Below, piece by piece: positions 47,509 through 56,325 of a stretch of DNA of 64,000 bases. Source of the DNA: Cytobacillus depressus (GTDB lineage: Bacteria > Bacillota > Bacilli > Bacillales > Cytobacillaceae); contig NZ_WBOS01000002.1 of NCBI RefSeq assembly GCF_008923245.1, positions 652,474-716,473 on the forward strand, read 5' to 3'. The notes below the pieces were generated by a model. That model did not search any database. It saw only the letters and a program-made list of their open reading frames with translations, and was not told where the DNA came from. Position numbers and translations under genes: made by a program. Numbering within the stretch: the first letter of the stretch is position 1; each line of letters begins with the position of its first letter.

Positions 47509-48558
47509 TTAAAGAACCATTTTTGATAAAAGATAATGGTAGAGCAGTTTTGCCGTATTTTCTAGCGATGATTTATGAGTTCTCTCAAAAGCGTGAGATG
47601 AATCAATCCCTGGACCAATAAGTCCATGTACAATATCATGACCAGAACGGATGGCGGCAGATGCGTCGGAACCGTAATAAGGATAAATATCTAGCTTGTA
47701 ATTAATTTCGTGATCAATGGCTAGTTGTGTTAATCTTTTTCTTAATTCATAATGATAAGGGCCACTTGCGTCTTTAACACAAATAGATACGGTATATTCG
47801 TCGGTAGATTGCCCATCTCCAATTGCTCCCATATCTACAGCTAAATATTCAACAGTTTCTGGAGTGACGTTAGAGTTTCCTCCATAACCGATTTCTTCAT
47901 TATTAGAAATGAGAAAATGGGTTGTATAAGGGAGTTCTATATTTTCGTCTTTCACTTGTTTCATTAATTGGAGAAGAATAGCTACACTTGCTTTATCATC
48001 TAAATGTCTCGATTTGATAAACCCAGACGGCGTGATTTCAACTCTAGGGTCAAAAGAGATAAAATCACCTACTTCAATTCCTAAAGTTCTAACATCTTCT
48101 GCATTATGTACAACTTCATCTAGGCGAACTTCCATATTGTCTTGGTTTCGTTCAGCTTTGCCTGCATCTTTGTATACATGAACCGATGTTTGATGCATCA
48201 AAATAGTGCCTGTGAATTTTTTACCCGAAGATGTTTCAATCTCGCAATATTCACCTTCAATGGAGTTATACTTAAATCCGCCAATTAGATCAAGCTTCAA
48301 CCTGCCACTTGGCTTAATTTCCTTAACAATGGCACCGAGTGTATCTACGTGGGCAGTGAGCATCCGATGATTACTGTCATCCTTGCCTTTAATGGTAGCA
48401 ATTAATCCGCCTTTTCGATTTCTTTTTGTTTCGATATGTAATTCGTTTAAGTAATTTTCAACAAAGGAAATTACTTCATATGTGTTTCCGGATGGACTTG
48501 GGATTGATACGAGTTTCTTAATTAACTCTAAAGTTTTATCACTATTTCCGTAAGACAT
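47509..48558 (-). CDS. M42-family metallo-aminopeptidase
   Basis: 349 aa; ATG 48558 follows GGAG by 8 bases. Metal-binding and catalytic residues of M42: TAHVDTLGAIV (His/Asp near 68), SRHLDDKASVA (Asp near 183), SNNEEIGYGG (Glu-Glu near 217), AVDMG and SSHAFERTH near the C-terminus. It trims N-terminal residues in the cytoplasm with two metal ions. The gene stands alone, convergent with selB. Confidence 0.92.
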   Translation of the reverse strand: MSYGNSDKTLELIKKLVSIPSPSGNTYEVISFVENYLNELHIETKRNRKGGLIATIKGKDDSNHRMLTAHVDTLGAIVKEIKPSGRLKLDLIGGFKYNSIEGEYCEIETSSGKKFTGTILMHQTSVHVYKDAGKAERNQDNMEVRLDEVVHNAEDVRTLGIEVGDFISFDPRVEITPSGFIKSRHLDDKASVAILLQLMKQVKDENIELPYTTHFLISNNEEIGYGGNSNVTPETVEYLAVDMGAIGDGQSTDEYTVSICVKDASGPYHYELRKRLTQLAIDHEINYKLDIYPYYGSDASAAIRSGHDIVHGLIGPGIDSSHAFERTHKSSLENTAKLLYHYLLSKMVL

Positions 48559-48619
48559 ACGCACAGCTCCTCTCTTTAATCAACATACTTTTATATTATA
48601 CTTCTTTTTCTACTATTAA

Positions 48620-48654
48620 ATAAGAGACATTGGAATAAACAGTCTACTCCAATG
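48620..48654 (-). terminator. Terminator of lipoprotein gene
   Basis: CATTGGAATA (48628-48637) pairs with TACTCCAATG (48645-48654), one mismatch; on the minus strand TCTCTTATTT follows. Confidence 0.6.
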
Positions 48655-48665
48655 CCCCATTATTA

Positions 48666-49331
48666 TTATTTTATTTCCTTAAGTTCTGATGTGACTGTAA
48701 ATTCTTCTGTTTCTGATTCATTAGAAATAAATTCTTGTTTAACCTTTCCGAAATTAGGAGCCCAGTAGCTTCTTACAGTTGACTTGTTTTCGTCATCTTG
48801 TTGCTCTAATACAATAATATTTTTTAATTTCCCAATTGGAAGATCCAATTCGGCATCGATCGCGGTGATATTCCAATTGTTAAATGAATTGCCTTCCTTT
48901 AACGGAGTTTGGAGAATCGGAACAGGATTAAATTTACTTTTTAAATCATTAAATGATGGGATCTTTTCGTCATAAAATTCTGGTTGTTCATAGACAAGAT
49001 TAATACTGTTATTTGTTAATTGATAAATTCGTAATAAACGCGTTCCGCCATTTTCGACAATGGAAGGAAGATAGCTATCTGTTTTATTATAAAAAGTTTC
49101 TGAATATGTAGCATATTCATTTCCTTCACCGCGAAACATATAAGTTTTATTTTCCTTAGGAAAGTAGTCTTCGATTGCTATGTCTACTTCAGGTGTAGTT
49201 TCTTCTGTCGGTGTTCTCTCTTCGACAGGTGCAGCTCCCTTATCAGGCAAATTCGGTTCAGACGGTTGGAGGTTTTTCTCAGTACAGCCTGTTAATAAAA
49301 ATAATCCAAATATTAGCAACCATTTTTTCAT
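48666..49331 (-). CDS. Cell-surface lipoprotein, unknown function
   Basis: 221 aa from ATG 49331, which gives the compact signal peptide KKWLLIFGLFLLTGC; an ATG at 49358 would add nine residues. Lipobox Cys is near 16. A Glu/Thr/Pro-rich linker precedes a beta-rich domain that starts around IEDYFPKENKTYMFRGEGNEYATYSETFYN. Similar Bacillaceae lipoproteins are of unknown role. The mature protein would face outward. Confidence 0.82.
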   Translation of the reverse strand: MKKWLLIFGLFLLTGCTEKNLQPSEPNLPDKGAAPVEERTPTEETTPEVDIAIEDYFPKENKTYMFRGEGNEYATYSETFYNKTDSYLPSIVENGGTRLLRIYQLTNNSINLVYEQPEFYDEKIPSFNDLKSKFNPVPILQTPLKEGNSFNNWNITAIDAELDLPIGKLKNIIVLEQQDDENKSTVRSYWAPNFGKVKQEFISNESETEEFTVTSELKEIK

Positions 49332-49422
49332 GTATTTAACAAACCTCTTTTTATTCATTTATTTGTTTGACGGATTCAAGAAATAAAAGTTACAAAAACA
49401 ACGTAAAAAACCAATATGTAAG

Positions 49423-49446
49423 TGGGAGATCAACTAAGATCTCCCA
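49423..49446 (-). terminator. Hairpin behind small membrane gene
   Basis: TGGGAGATC (49423-49431) and GATCTCCCA (49438-49446) form a perfect 9-bp stem. On the minus strand T residues follow only about 12 bases later. Confidence 0.55.
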
Positions 49447-49452
49447 GATTTA

Positions 49453-49638
49453 CTATTTGCCGATTAGTGCTTTGATCCCTAGATAGAGTAATGCTAAAGA
49501 GAATACGATAATTGCTATTCCACCTACAATACTGAAGAAGCTTGCGATTCCGGCAGTAATTACAGCTGATACAGGTACTTTGATTAACGCAATCCCTGCC
49601 AAAACACATGCTAAATATAGAATTACTAATGGATTCAT
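49453..49638 (-). CDS. Small hydrophobic membrane protein (61 aa)
   Basis: ATG behind AAAGGAGG. Almost entirely hydrophobic: three helices at about 4-19, 23-40 and 41-57 (LVILYLACVLAGIALI, AVITAGIASFFSIVGGIAI, VFSLALLYLGIKAL). Gly/Ala-rich packing suggests an oligomer. Family not recognised; own ribosome site and hairpin support a real gene. Confidence 0.7.
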   Translation of the reverse strand: MNPLVILYLACVLAGIALIKVPVSAVITAGIASFFSIVGGIAIIVFSLALLYLGIKALIGK

Positions 49639-49952
49639 TTTTTATCCCTCCTTTTCTATAATTTATGTGAAAAAGAGGACTTTTGATTGGATAGATATCT
49701 TATTTTATTGAAAATATTCAAGGATAATGCTAGAAAAATCTAATGTTTTTATAAAAGAAATTTCTTATTTTTTGTAGAATTATGAAGAAATAATACAAAA
49801 AATATATTGATTGTATCTGTTTAATTTTGTTATTATATATGTTATATTATTAAGCGTTCATCAACTCATTTAATTTTAATTGCATATAAATCCATTTCCA
49901 AACTTAGCGCTTGCTAAGTTTTTCTGATTTTTTTAATAAGAGGTGTAAATTA
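49639..49952 (+). promoter_or_regulatory. Leader of LTA-synthase-family gene with terminator hairpin
   Basis: TTGATT (49807-49812), 18-base spacer, TATTAT (49831-49836) form a likely promoter. The leader then carries AACTTAGC (49901-49908), loop GCTT, GCTAAGTT (49913-49920) and TTTTCTG, an intrinsic terminator about 15-20 bases before the ribosome site AAGAGGTG. AAGCG at 49852-49856 could pair with CGCTT (49908-49912) and open it. This looks like an attenuator; the signal sensed is unknown. Confidence 0.55.
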
Positions 49953-51923
49953 ATGAATAAGCTTAAATCAATAACAAAAGATTTGATGAGGGAAAAACAT
50001 TTAAGAATTTTCTTTTTTATAACGATTTTGCTTTGGTTGAAAACGTATGTCGCTTACCGTATTGAATTTAGTTTAGGAATAGATAATAAACTCCAAGAAT
50101 TTTTATTGTTTTTAAACCCTTTAAGTTCTGCATTGTTCTTTTTAGGAATTGCTCTTTTGTTTAAAGGAAAACTTCAATCCGCTCTTTTTGTAACGATCAA
50201 CTTTTTGATGTCTTTTTTATTATATGCCAATATCGTATATTATCGATTTTTTAATGACTTTATTACAGTTCCAGTTGTTATGCAGACGAAAACAAATGGT
50301 GGTCAGCTAGGAGACAGTGCTCTTTCATTAATGAGTCCGTTTGATATTTTTTACTTTATTGACACAATCATTCTTGCTGTTTTCGTCATTAAAAAATGGT
50401 ACAACCCAAGTAAAACAGTTAGCAGAAAGCCGGCAAAATATATTCTAATGGCTGCAATCATTACGTTTATTATTAATCTTGGACTTGCTGAAACAGACCG
50501 TCCGGAATTATTGACTCGTTCTTTTGACAGAAACTATCTTGTCAAATACCTTGGTGCTTATAATTTCTCTGTTTATGATGTCATTCAAAACGCGCAATCT
50601 GCAAGCCAAAGAGCTTTAGCAGATTCAAATGATATTACTGAAGTTGAGAACTATATTAAAGCCCATTATGCAGCGCCAAATCCGGTTTACTTTGGTAAAG
50701 CAAAAGGGATGAATGTGATTTATATTTCATTGGAGTCACTGCAAACCTTTATCCTTGATTACAAACTAAATGGTCAGGAAGTAACACCGTTTTTAAACTC
50801 GTTAGCACATGATGGAAAAACCTTCTACTTTGATAATATTATTAACCAAACAGGACAAGGGAAAACATCCGATGCTGAATTTATTATGGAAAACTCTTTA
50901 TATCCGATGTCACAGGGTTCTGTCTTCGTAACGAAAGCGCAAAATACGTTACAGGCATCACCAGCTATTTTGAAAACGCATGGATATACTTCAGCAGCTT
51001 TCCATGGAAACTATAAAACGTTTTGGAATCGTAATGAAATGTATCGTTCAATAGGGTATGATCAATTTTTCGATGCGGAATATTACGAAATGAGTGAAGA
51101 AAACACGAAAAACTATGGCATGAAGGATAAGCCGTTCTTTACTGAATCTATGCCATTACTGGAAAGTCTTCCACAGCCTTTCTATACGAAATTTATTACT
51201 TTATCAAACCATTTCCCATTTAAGATGGATGAAGGGGACACTGATTTTCCAGCAGCTGAAACGAATGATAAAGTAGTGAACCAATATTTTCAGTCAGCAC
51301 ATTATATGGACCAGGCAATTGAGCAATTCTTTAATGACCTTAAGAAATCTGGATTATACGATAATACCGTAATTGTTATGTATGGAGATCATTACGGAAT
51401 TTCAGAAAATCATAATGATGCGATGGCTGAAATTATCGGAAAGGAAATTACTCCATTTGAATACGCGAGAAATCTACAAAGAGTTCCTGTATTTATTCAT
51501 GTACCTGGAGTGGATGGCGGAGTGCAGCATCAGTTAGGCGGCCAAGTAGACGTCCGTCCAACATTATTACACTTATTGGGAATTGATACGAAGGATTATT
51601 TAGAAATTGGCTCTGATTTATTGTCTAAAAATCATCGTGAAGTCATTCCTTTCCGTAATGGGGACTTTGTTTCTCCAAAATATACGCAAGTTGATGAAAA
51701 ATGCTATTTAAATGAAACAGGCGAGCTTGTAGATGGGGCAGCATGTGAACCATTAGCCGAACAAGCGAAAACTGAGCTGCAAATGTCCGATAATATCGTG
51801 TACAAAGATTTGCTCAGATTCTATCGACCTGATGGATTTGTTCCAATCAACAGAAACGATTATCAATATATAAAGAAAGCTGTAACTCCTGTTAGCGGAG
51901 CAAATACAGGAAATGTTGAATAA
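49953..51923 (+). CDS. Lipoteichoic acid synthase family protein
   Basis: 656 aa; ATG 49953 follows AAGAGGTG. Five transmembrane helices in the first 200 residues, then an extracellular sulfatase-fold domain. Metal and catalytic residues: ISLES (Glu near 260), TGQGKTSDAEF (Thr nucleophile near 303), FHGNYKTFWNR (His and Trp) and MYGDHYG. It polymerises glycerol phosphate from phosphatidylglycerol onto a lipid anchor. Several paralogues exist in Bacillus (LtaS, YfnI, YqgS, YvgJ); I cannot say which this is. Confidence 0.92.
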   Translation: MNKLKSITKDLMREKHLRIFFFITILLWLKTYVAYRIEFSLGIDNKLQEFLLFLNPLSSALFFLGIALLFKGKLQSALFVTINFLMSFLLYANIVYYRFFNDFITVPVVMQTKTNGGQLGDSALSLMSPFDIFYFIDTIILAVFVIKKWYNPSKTVSRKPAKYILMAAIITFIINLGLAETDRPELLTRSFDRNYLVKYLGAYNFSVYDVIQNAQSASQRALADSNDITEVENYIKAHYAAPNPVYFGKAKGMNVIYISLESLQTFILDYKLNGQEVTPFLNSLAHDGKTFYFDNIINQTGQGKTSDAEFIMENSLYPMSQGSVFVTKAQNTLQASPAILKTHGYTSAAFHGNYKTFWNRNEMYRSIGYDQFFDAEYYEMSEENTKNYGMKDKPFFTESMPLLESLPQPFYTKFITLSNHFPFKMDEGDTDFPAAETNDKVVNQYFQSAHYMDQAIEQFFNDLKKSGLYDNTVIVMYGDHYGISENHNDAMAEIIGKEITPFEYARNLQRVPVFIHVPGVDGGVQHQLGGQVDVRPTLLHLLGIDTKDYLEIGSDLLSKNHREVIPFRNGDFVSPKYTQVDEKCYLNETGELVDGAACEPLAEQAKTELQMSDNIVYKDLLRFYRPDGFVPINRNDYQYIKKAVTPVSGANTGNVE

Positions 51924-51929
51924 AGTATG

Positions 51930-51958
51930 AGGGCGAAGACATGTTCTTCGCCCTTTAT
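51930..51958 (+). terminator. Terminator of LTA synthase gene
   Basis: AGGGCGAAGA (51930-51939) pairs with TCTTCGCCCT (51945-51954), then TTATTC. Confidence 0.75.
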
Positions 51959-52081
51959 TCGTATGCATGGATGAAATATATACTATAATATTATTATGTA
52001 AACTAGATTCTTCATTATTAGACTAACCTTCCTTCTCATAGTAAAATGAATATGATCATCCAATGAGCGGGAGGTGATTAC

Positions 52082-52315
52082 ATGAGCGAATGTAAATTAG
52101 ATCACTCACATGATGATGTAAAACAGAAATACGAGCAGCAAAAAGAATTTTTACCAAGTGATATGGGTCCATTATTTGAAGCATTTTTCAAGGAGCACCA
52201 TACCCAAGACATTTTGAATGAAGTATTTCATTTATTAAAAAAATATGACTTAGCTCCTGAAGATGAGAAAAAGAGTAGAGAGAACCGTTTATATTTAGTA
52301 TTGAAAAATGTATAA
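52082..52315 (+). CDS. Conserved small acidic protein (77 aa)
   Basis: ATG behind GGGAGGTG. Highly charged, helical: SECKLDHSHDDVKQKYEQQKEFLPSDMGPLFEAFFKEHHTQDILNEVFHLLKKYDL. I recall related proteins in other Bacillaceae without assigned function. The HSHDD N-terminus might bind metal. Stands alone with a terminator behind it. Confidence 0.7.
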   Translation: MSECKLDHSHDDVKQKYEQQKEFLPSDMGPLFEAFFKEHHTQDILNEVFHLLKKYDLAPEDEKKSRENRLYLVLKNV

Positions 52316-52322
52316 AGATGAC

Positions 52323-52357
52323 AATGCCATGACATTGATGATGTTATGGTATTTTTT
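52323..52357 (+). terminator. Terminator after 77-aa gene
   Basis: AATGCCATGACAT (52323-52335) pairs with ATGTTATGGTATT (52341-52353) using G-U pairs, then TTTT. Confidence 0.7.
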
Positions 52358-52502
52358 ATGGCTACATTCGTGAATGTGTTATTCTAAGTCATAGGTCATA
52401 TATGTGCGGGTGGACGGGTTTTATTCGGTACGAAACTCGCGTGAACATGAACGCATATGGCGGTTTAGTACGTTAACAATTTATAAGGCTTACAATAATT
52501 TT

Positions 52503-52530
52503 GTAGCTATTAAAATATTATTTTAACTAC
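52503..52530. promoter_or_regulatory. Inverted repeat upstream of YheO-type regulator
   Basis: TTAAAATATTATTTTAA (52510-52526) is palindromic and is flanked by GTAG and CTAC. It lies about 45 bases before the regulator start and may be an operator. Confidence 0.35.
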
Positions 52531-52573
52531 AGCTAATTTGTGATAATATTAATATAATAAGATTATAGAAGGA

Positions 52574-53263
52574 TTGAAGGATGTGGGAGAATTGAAGGAA
52601 TCTCATCGCCCCATATTTGATTTAGCAATTCGCACAGCGGACATGCTTGTGACTATGTTTGGTGCGCGTTGTGAGGTGGCAGTTCATGATTTCTCAAATT
52701 TAAAAAAATCACTTATTCATCTCGCAGGAAGTGTAACGGGCAGGAAAATTGGATCTCCTATTACAGATCTTGTATTAAATGAGCTTGCTAAGAAAGATCA
52801 AGATATAGAAGACATCCCGAGTTATAAAACACAATCAAACAAAGGGAATATAATGAAATCAGCAACGATTTTCCTTCGCGATATGGAAGGAAAGGTCATC
52901 GGTGCCCTATGCATTAACTATGATATTAGTCTATTAATGCAATTTAGCGGTGAAATTGAAGAGTTTATTAACTTTGATGAGCAGCATACAAAATCTGAAA
53001 ACTTCTTTTCTTCCGTGCAAGAAGTTATCCATGAAATGGTTGAACAAGTTCTGCTCGGGTTTAAGAAGGCGCCTTCATTAATGACTCTTGAGGAAAAGGT
53101 CGAGTGTGTCCGTCAGCTTGAAGAAAAGGGTACTTTCCTTATAAAAGGGGCGACCGATTATGTTGCTTCGGCACTCGGTGTTTCAAAATTCACTGTCTAT
53201 AATTATTTACAAAAAATAAGAACCCTTAATGAATTTCAGGCAGAAGAGCTTGCTGAGCATTAG
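52574..53263 (+). CDS. YheO/DauR-type transcriptional regulator
   Basis: 229 aa from TTG 52574; GTG 52583 and TTG 52592 are also possible. An N-terminal YheO-like PAS domain (about 12-125: RPIFDLAIRTADMLVTMFGARCEVAVHDFS...GKVIGALCINYDIS) is followed by a C-terminal HTH_22 (about 175-220: GTFLIKGATDYVASALGVSKFTVYNYLQKIR). The serine dehydratase genes begin 40 bases downstream, so it probably controls them in response to an amino acid. Confidence 0.85.
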   Translation: MKDVGELKESHRPIFDLAIRTADMLVTMFGARCEVAVHDFSNLKKSLIHLAGSVTGRKIGSPITDLVLNELAKKDQDIEDIPSYKTQSNKGNIMKSATIFLRDMEGKVIGALCINYDISLLMQFSGEIEEFINFDEQHTKSENFFSSVQEVIHEMVEQVLLGFKKAPSLMTLEEKVECVRQLEEKGTFLIKGATDYVASALGVSKFTVYNYLQKIRTLNEFQAEELAEH

Positions 53264-53302
53264 TAATTTTGACGTTTAATTAAGAAAAAAGGAGCAATTG
53301 CT

Positions 53303-53965
53303 ATGAAATATAGATCTGCGTTTGATATTATCGGTCCGGTTATGATCGGCCCTTCTAGCTCCCATACGGCTGGTGCGGCGAGAATTGGCCGTGTAGCAAG
53401 AACGTTATTCAACCGTCTACCAAAAAAAGCGGTTATTTCCCTATATGGTTCATTTGCAAAAACGTATAAAGGTCATGGAACGGATGTTGCTATTGTTGGC
53501 GGACTTTTAGATTTTGATACGTTTGATGAACGTATTCCTACGTCATTAAAGCTTGCAGAAGAAGCGGGGATGGAGATTGTTTTTTCCGTAGAAGATATGG
53601 TGCCAGATCATCCAAATACAGTGAAGATTAATCTTTATGATGATAACGGTGATTTAGAGGTTGTTGGGATCTCGATTGGCGGAGGAACGATTGAAATTAC
53701 GGAACTTAATTCCTTTAAGCTAAAATTATCTGGTGAGCACCCTGCGATTCTAGTGGTACACAACGACCAGTTTGGTGTTATCTCAGCTGTTACACAGATT
53801 TTTGCTAATCATGAAATCAATATTGGCCATATGGAAGTATCCAGAAAAGAGAAGGGGAAAATGGCGCTAATGGTGATCGAGGTTGACCAAAAAATTCATC
53901 AAAATGTTTTAGCAGAAATTGAAAAGGTTCCGAATGTAACTCAGATTATTAGAATGGTTGATTAA
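53303..53965 (+). CDS. sdaAB: L-serine dehydratase, beta subunit
   Basis: 220 aa, ATG behind AAAGGAG. The N-terminal catalytic region has DIIGPVMIGPSSSHTAGAARIGRVAR (SSSHT substrate loop, about 17-21). A C-terminal ACT domain (about 145-218, LVVHNDQFGVISAVTQIFANHEINIGHMEVSR) likely senses serine. With SdaAA it forms the iron-sulfur enzyme converting serine to pyruvate and ammonia. Confidence 0.93.
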   Translation: MKYRSAFDIIGPVMIGPSSSHTAGAARIGRVARTLFNRLPKKAVISLYGSFAKTYKGHGTDVAIVGGLLDFDTFDERIPTSLKLAEEAGMEIVFSVEDMVPDHPNTVKINLYDDNGDLEVVGISIGGGTIEITELNSFKLKLSGEHPAILVVHNDQFGVISAVTQIFANHEINIGHMEVSRKEKGKMALMVIEVDQKIHQNVLAEIEKVPNVTQIIRMVD

Positions 53966-53995
53966 TATAAACAGCATGATTTAGAGGTGAAATGG

Positions 53996-54877
53996 ATGAT
54001 TTTGTTTAGAAATGTAGCTGAACTCGTTGAACTTGCTGAAAAGAAACAAGTGAAAATAGCCGAAATCATGATTCAGCAAGAAATAGAAGTAACAGGTCTT
54101 TCAAGAGAAGAAATTATTGCAAAAATGGACCGAAATTTAACTGTCATGGAACAAGCTGTCGAACGTGGATTAAAAGGAGTGACATCGGTCTCTGGCTTAA
54201 CAGGCGGGGATGCAGTTCTTCTTCAAAATTATATGAAAACCGGAAAAGCATTATCGGGTAATATTCTGCTTGATGCAGTAAGTAAAGCGGTTGCAACGAA
54301 TGAAGTCAACGCTGCGATGGGAACAATTTGTGCCACACCGACAGCTGGCTCTGCAGGTGTTGTACCAGGGACATTATTTGCCGTGAAGGAAGTATTGAAT
54401 CCAACGCGTATGGAAATGATCGAGTTTTTATTTACCTCAGCAGCTTTCGGATTTGTTGTGGCAAACAATGCATCTATTTCAGGTGCTGCTGGCGGTTGTC
54501 AGGCTGAGGTTGGCTCCGCAAGCGGAATGGCGGCCGCTTCAATCGTAGAACTTGCAGGCGGTACACCTAGTCAAGCTGCTGAAGCGATGGCGATTACTTT
54601 GAAAAACATGCTTGGATTAGTTTGTGATCCAGTTGCTGGTTTGGTAGAGGTTCCATGTGTAAAGCGTAATGCAATGGGGGCTTCCAACGCAATGACTGCA
54701 GCCGATATGGCCCTTGCTGGCATTAAAAGCCGGATCCCATGTGATGAAGTCATTCAAGCGATGTTCTTAATTGGTCAGTCGATGCCATCTGCCTTAAGAG
54801 AAACAGCAGAAGGCGGTCTTGCTGCAACACCTACAGGACGTAGATTAGAAGCTGAAATTTTTGGTAAAAAAGAATAA
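53996..54877 (+). CDS. sdaAA: L-serine dehydratase, alpha subunit
   Basis: 293 aa; ATG 53996 is 7 bases after AGAGGTG. Family hallmarks: TSVSGLTGGDAVLLQNYM, GTICATPTAGSAGVVPG, and LVCDPVAGLVEVPCVKRNAMG, whose cysteines hold the [4Fe-4S] cluster used to activate the serine hydroxyl. It is 30 bases downstream of sdaAB in the usual two-gene arrangement. Oxygen-sensitive in known members. Confidence 0.94.
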   Translation: MILFRNVAELVELAEKKQVKIAEIMIQQEIEVTGLSREEIIAKMDRNLTVMEQAVERGLKGVTSVSGLTGGDAVLLQNYMKTGKALSGNILLDAVSKAVATNEVNAAMGTICATPTAGSAGVVPGTLFAVKEVLNPTRMEMIEFLFTSAAFGFVVANNASISGAAGGCQAEVGSASGMAAASIVELAGGTPSQAAEAMAITLKNMLGLVCDPVAGLVEVPCVKRNAMGASNAMTAADMALAGIKSRIPCDEVIQAMFLIGQSMPSALRETAEGGLAATPTGRRLEAEIFGKKE

Positions 54878-54881
54878 ATTC

Positions 54882-54917
54882 AAAAAACCTGGATTCTTAC
54901 AAGTCCAGGTTTTTTTA
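54882..54917 (+). terminator. Terminator of sda operon
   Basis: AACCTGGA (54886-54893) pairs with TCCAGGTT (54904-54911), then TTTTT. Confidence 0.85.
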
Positions 54918-55042
54918 TGCCTAAAATATTTTTATGATCGAGTCGAAACATATTGCAACTATGGAGGGAAGGGATTATGATTACGTAAGTAAAATGTTTA
55001 GCATATCGAAATACATACTTTTCTAATAGGGGAAGAGAAAAA

Positions 55043-56284
55043 ATGGCAGAGTCCTTTAGCACTTTAAAATTAAATGAAAAGCTTAGTATTCGGAACGGCA
55101 TTGCTACAACAGTTGTCTTAAATATTTGCAATAATTATTTTCCATTATTCGCAATTAGTGTACTTGGAGCGACGAATTATCAAGTTGGCTTAATTAGTTC
55201 ATTGCCTCAGTTTATCGGAATGTTTGCGATGCTTCTTGGCTCGCTCATATTAAGCAGATTGGAAGAAAAAAAGAAGTTTACTGCCTATTCCTTTCTTGCT
55301 GCGCGATTGTTTTTAATTGCCATGTTTTTTGTTATTTATTTGCCTATTGAATTTCGAAGTTGGGTATTCGTTCTTTTAATCGGATTTATGAATCTCCCAG
55401 GCTCATTTGCCAATTTAAGCTGGCAATCCTTTATTGGAGACATCATTCCAGATGAAAGAAGGAGCGGCTTTTTTAGTGAAAGGAATAGAGTAATGACGAT
55501 AGTTGGGATGATATCGACGTTTATGATTGGTATTCTTCTCCAGCAATCCGAAACTAGTAATCCTGTGCCGTTTCAACTATTATTTCTTGTTGCATTTAGT
55601 TTTGGTCTTTTGGAATTTTATTATTTAATGAAGCATATAGAAAAAAAGAATGATAAGAAGAAAGTAAATAAGAAATTCAATCTTGGATTATATGTGTTTA
55701 AGAGTAAACCATTCGTATATTTTTTAATTTGCAGTTTATTTTTTAATTTTGGCTGGCAAATGGCCTGGTCCTTGTTTAGCATTTACCAAATTAAATATGC
55801 AGGGGCGACAGCCTTTTGGATTAGTCTATTTACAGTATCGAATCAAATCGCCCAAATTGCTAGTTTTAAATGGTGGGGAAGAATGGCAGACAAGCATAGT
55901 AATGCAAAAATGCTCATTTTCGCATCATTAGGAATGGCAAGTACTCCTATTTTAACAATGCTCTCAACAAATTTAGTGTATTTAGTCATTGTTAATGCTT
56001 CATCAGGTTTATTTTTATCGGGCATCGTATTGCTTTTATTTAATCATCTTTTAGAAGTAACAAATGAGGACAACCGCAGTACTTGTATTTCGAATTATAA
56101 TATTTTGTTAGCCCTCATCGCGTTTATTGCTCCTCAATTTGGAGTGTTTCTGCTTGAATATACGAATATGGATATTGCCATGATTGTTTCCGGAATATTA
56201 AGAGGTTCAAGTGCGATCTTGTTCTTCTTCATGTTTTTATATTTGAAAAAGAGGGAAGTATACTCTATTCATGAGAATATATAG
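55043..56284 (+). CDS. Major facilitator superfamily transporter
   Basis: 413 aa, ATG behind AGGGGAAGAG. Twelve hydrophobic helices, with a cytoplasmic central loop rich in Lys (IEKKNDKKKVNKKFN, about 198-212). The loop after helix 2 (SRLEEKKKF) and the GRMADKHSNAKM loop after helix 8 are MFS-like. Substrate cannot be predicted. Monocistronic between two terminators. Confidence 0.88.
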   Translation: MAESFSTLKLNEKLSIRNGIATTVVLNICNNYFPLFAISVLGATNYQVGLISSLPQFIGMFAMLLGSLILSRLEEKKKFTAYSFLAARLFLIAMFFVIYLPIEFRSWVFVLLIGFMNLPGSFANLSWQSFIGDIIPDERRSGFFSERNRVMTIVGMISTFMIGILLQQSETSNPVPFQLLFLVAFSFGLLEFYYLMKHIEKKNDKKKVNKKFNLGLYVFKSKPFVYFLICSLFFNFGWQMAWSLFSIYQIKYAGATAFWISLFTVSNQIAQIASFKWWGRMADKHSNAKMLIFASLGMASTPILTMLSTNLVYLVIVNASSGLFLSGIVLLLFNHLLEVTNEDNRSTCISNYNILLALIAFIAPQFGVFLLEYTNMDIAMIVSGILRGSSAILFFFMFLYLKKREVYSIHENI

Positions 56285-56291
56285 TTAAACG

Positions 56292-56323
56292 AAAAGACGC
56301 CATTTGATCTCGGCGTCTTTTCT
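56292..56323. terminator. Bidirectional terminator
   Basis: AAAAGACGCC (56293-56302) pairs with GGCGTCTTTT (56312-56321) between two convergent genes, with T residues on either strand. Confidence 0.85.
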
Positions 56324-56325
56324 TA

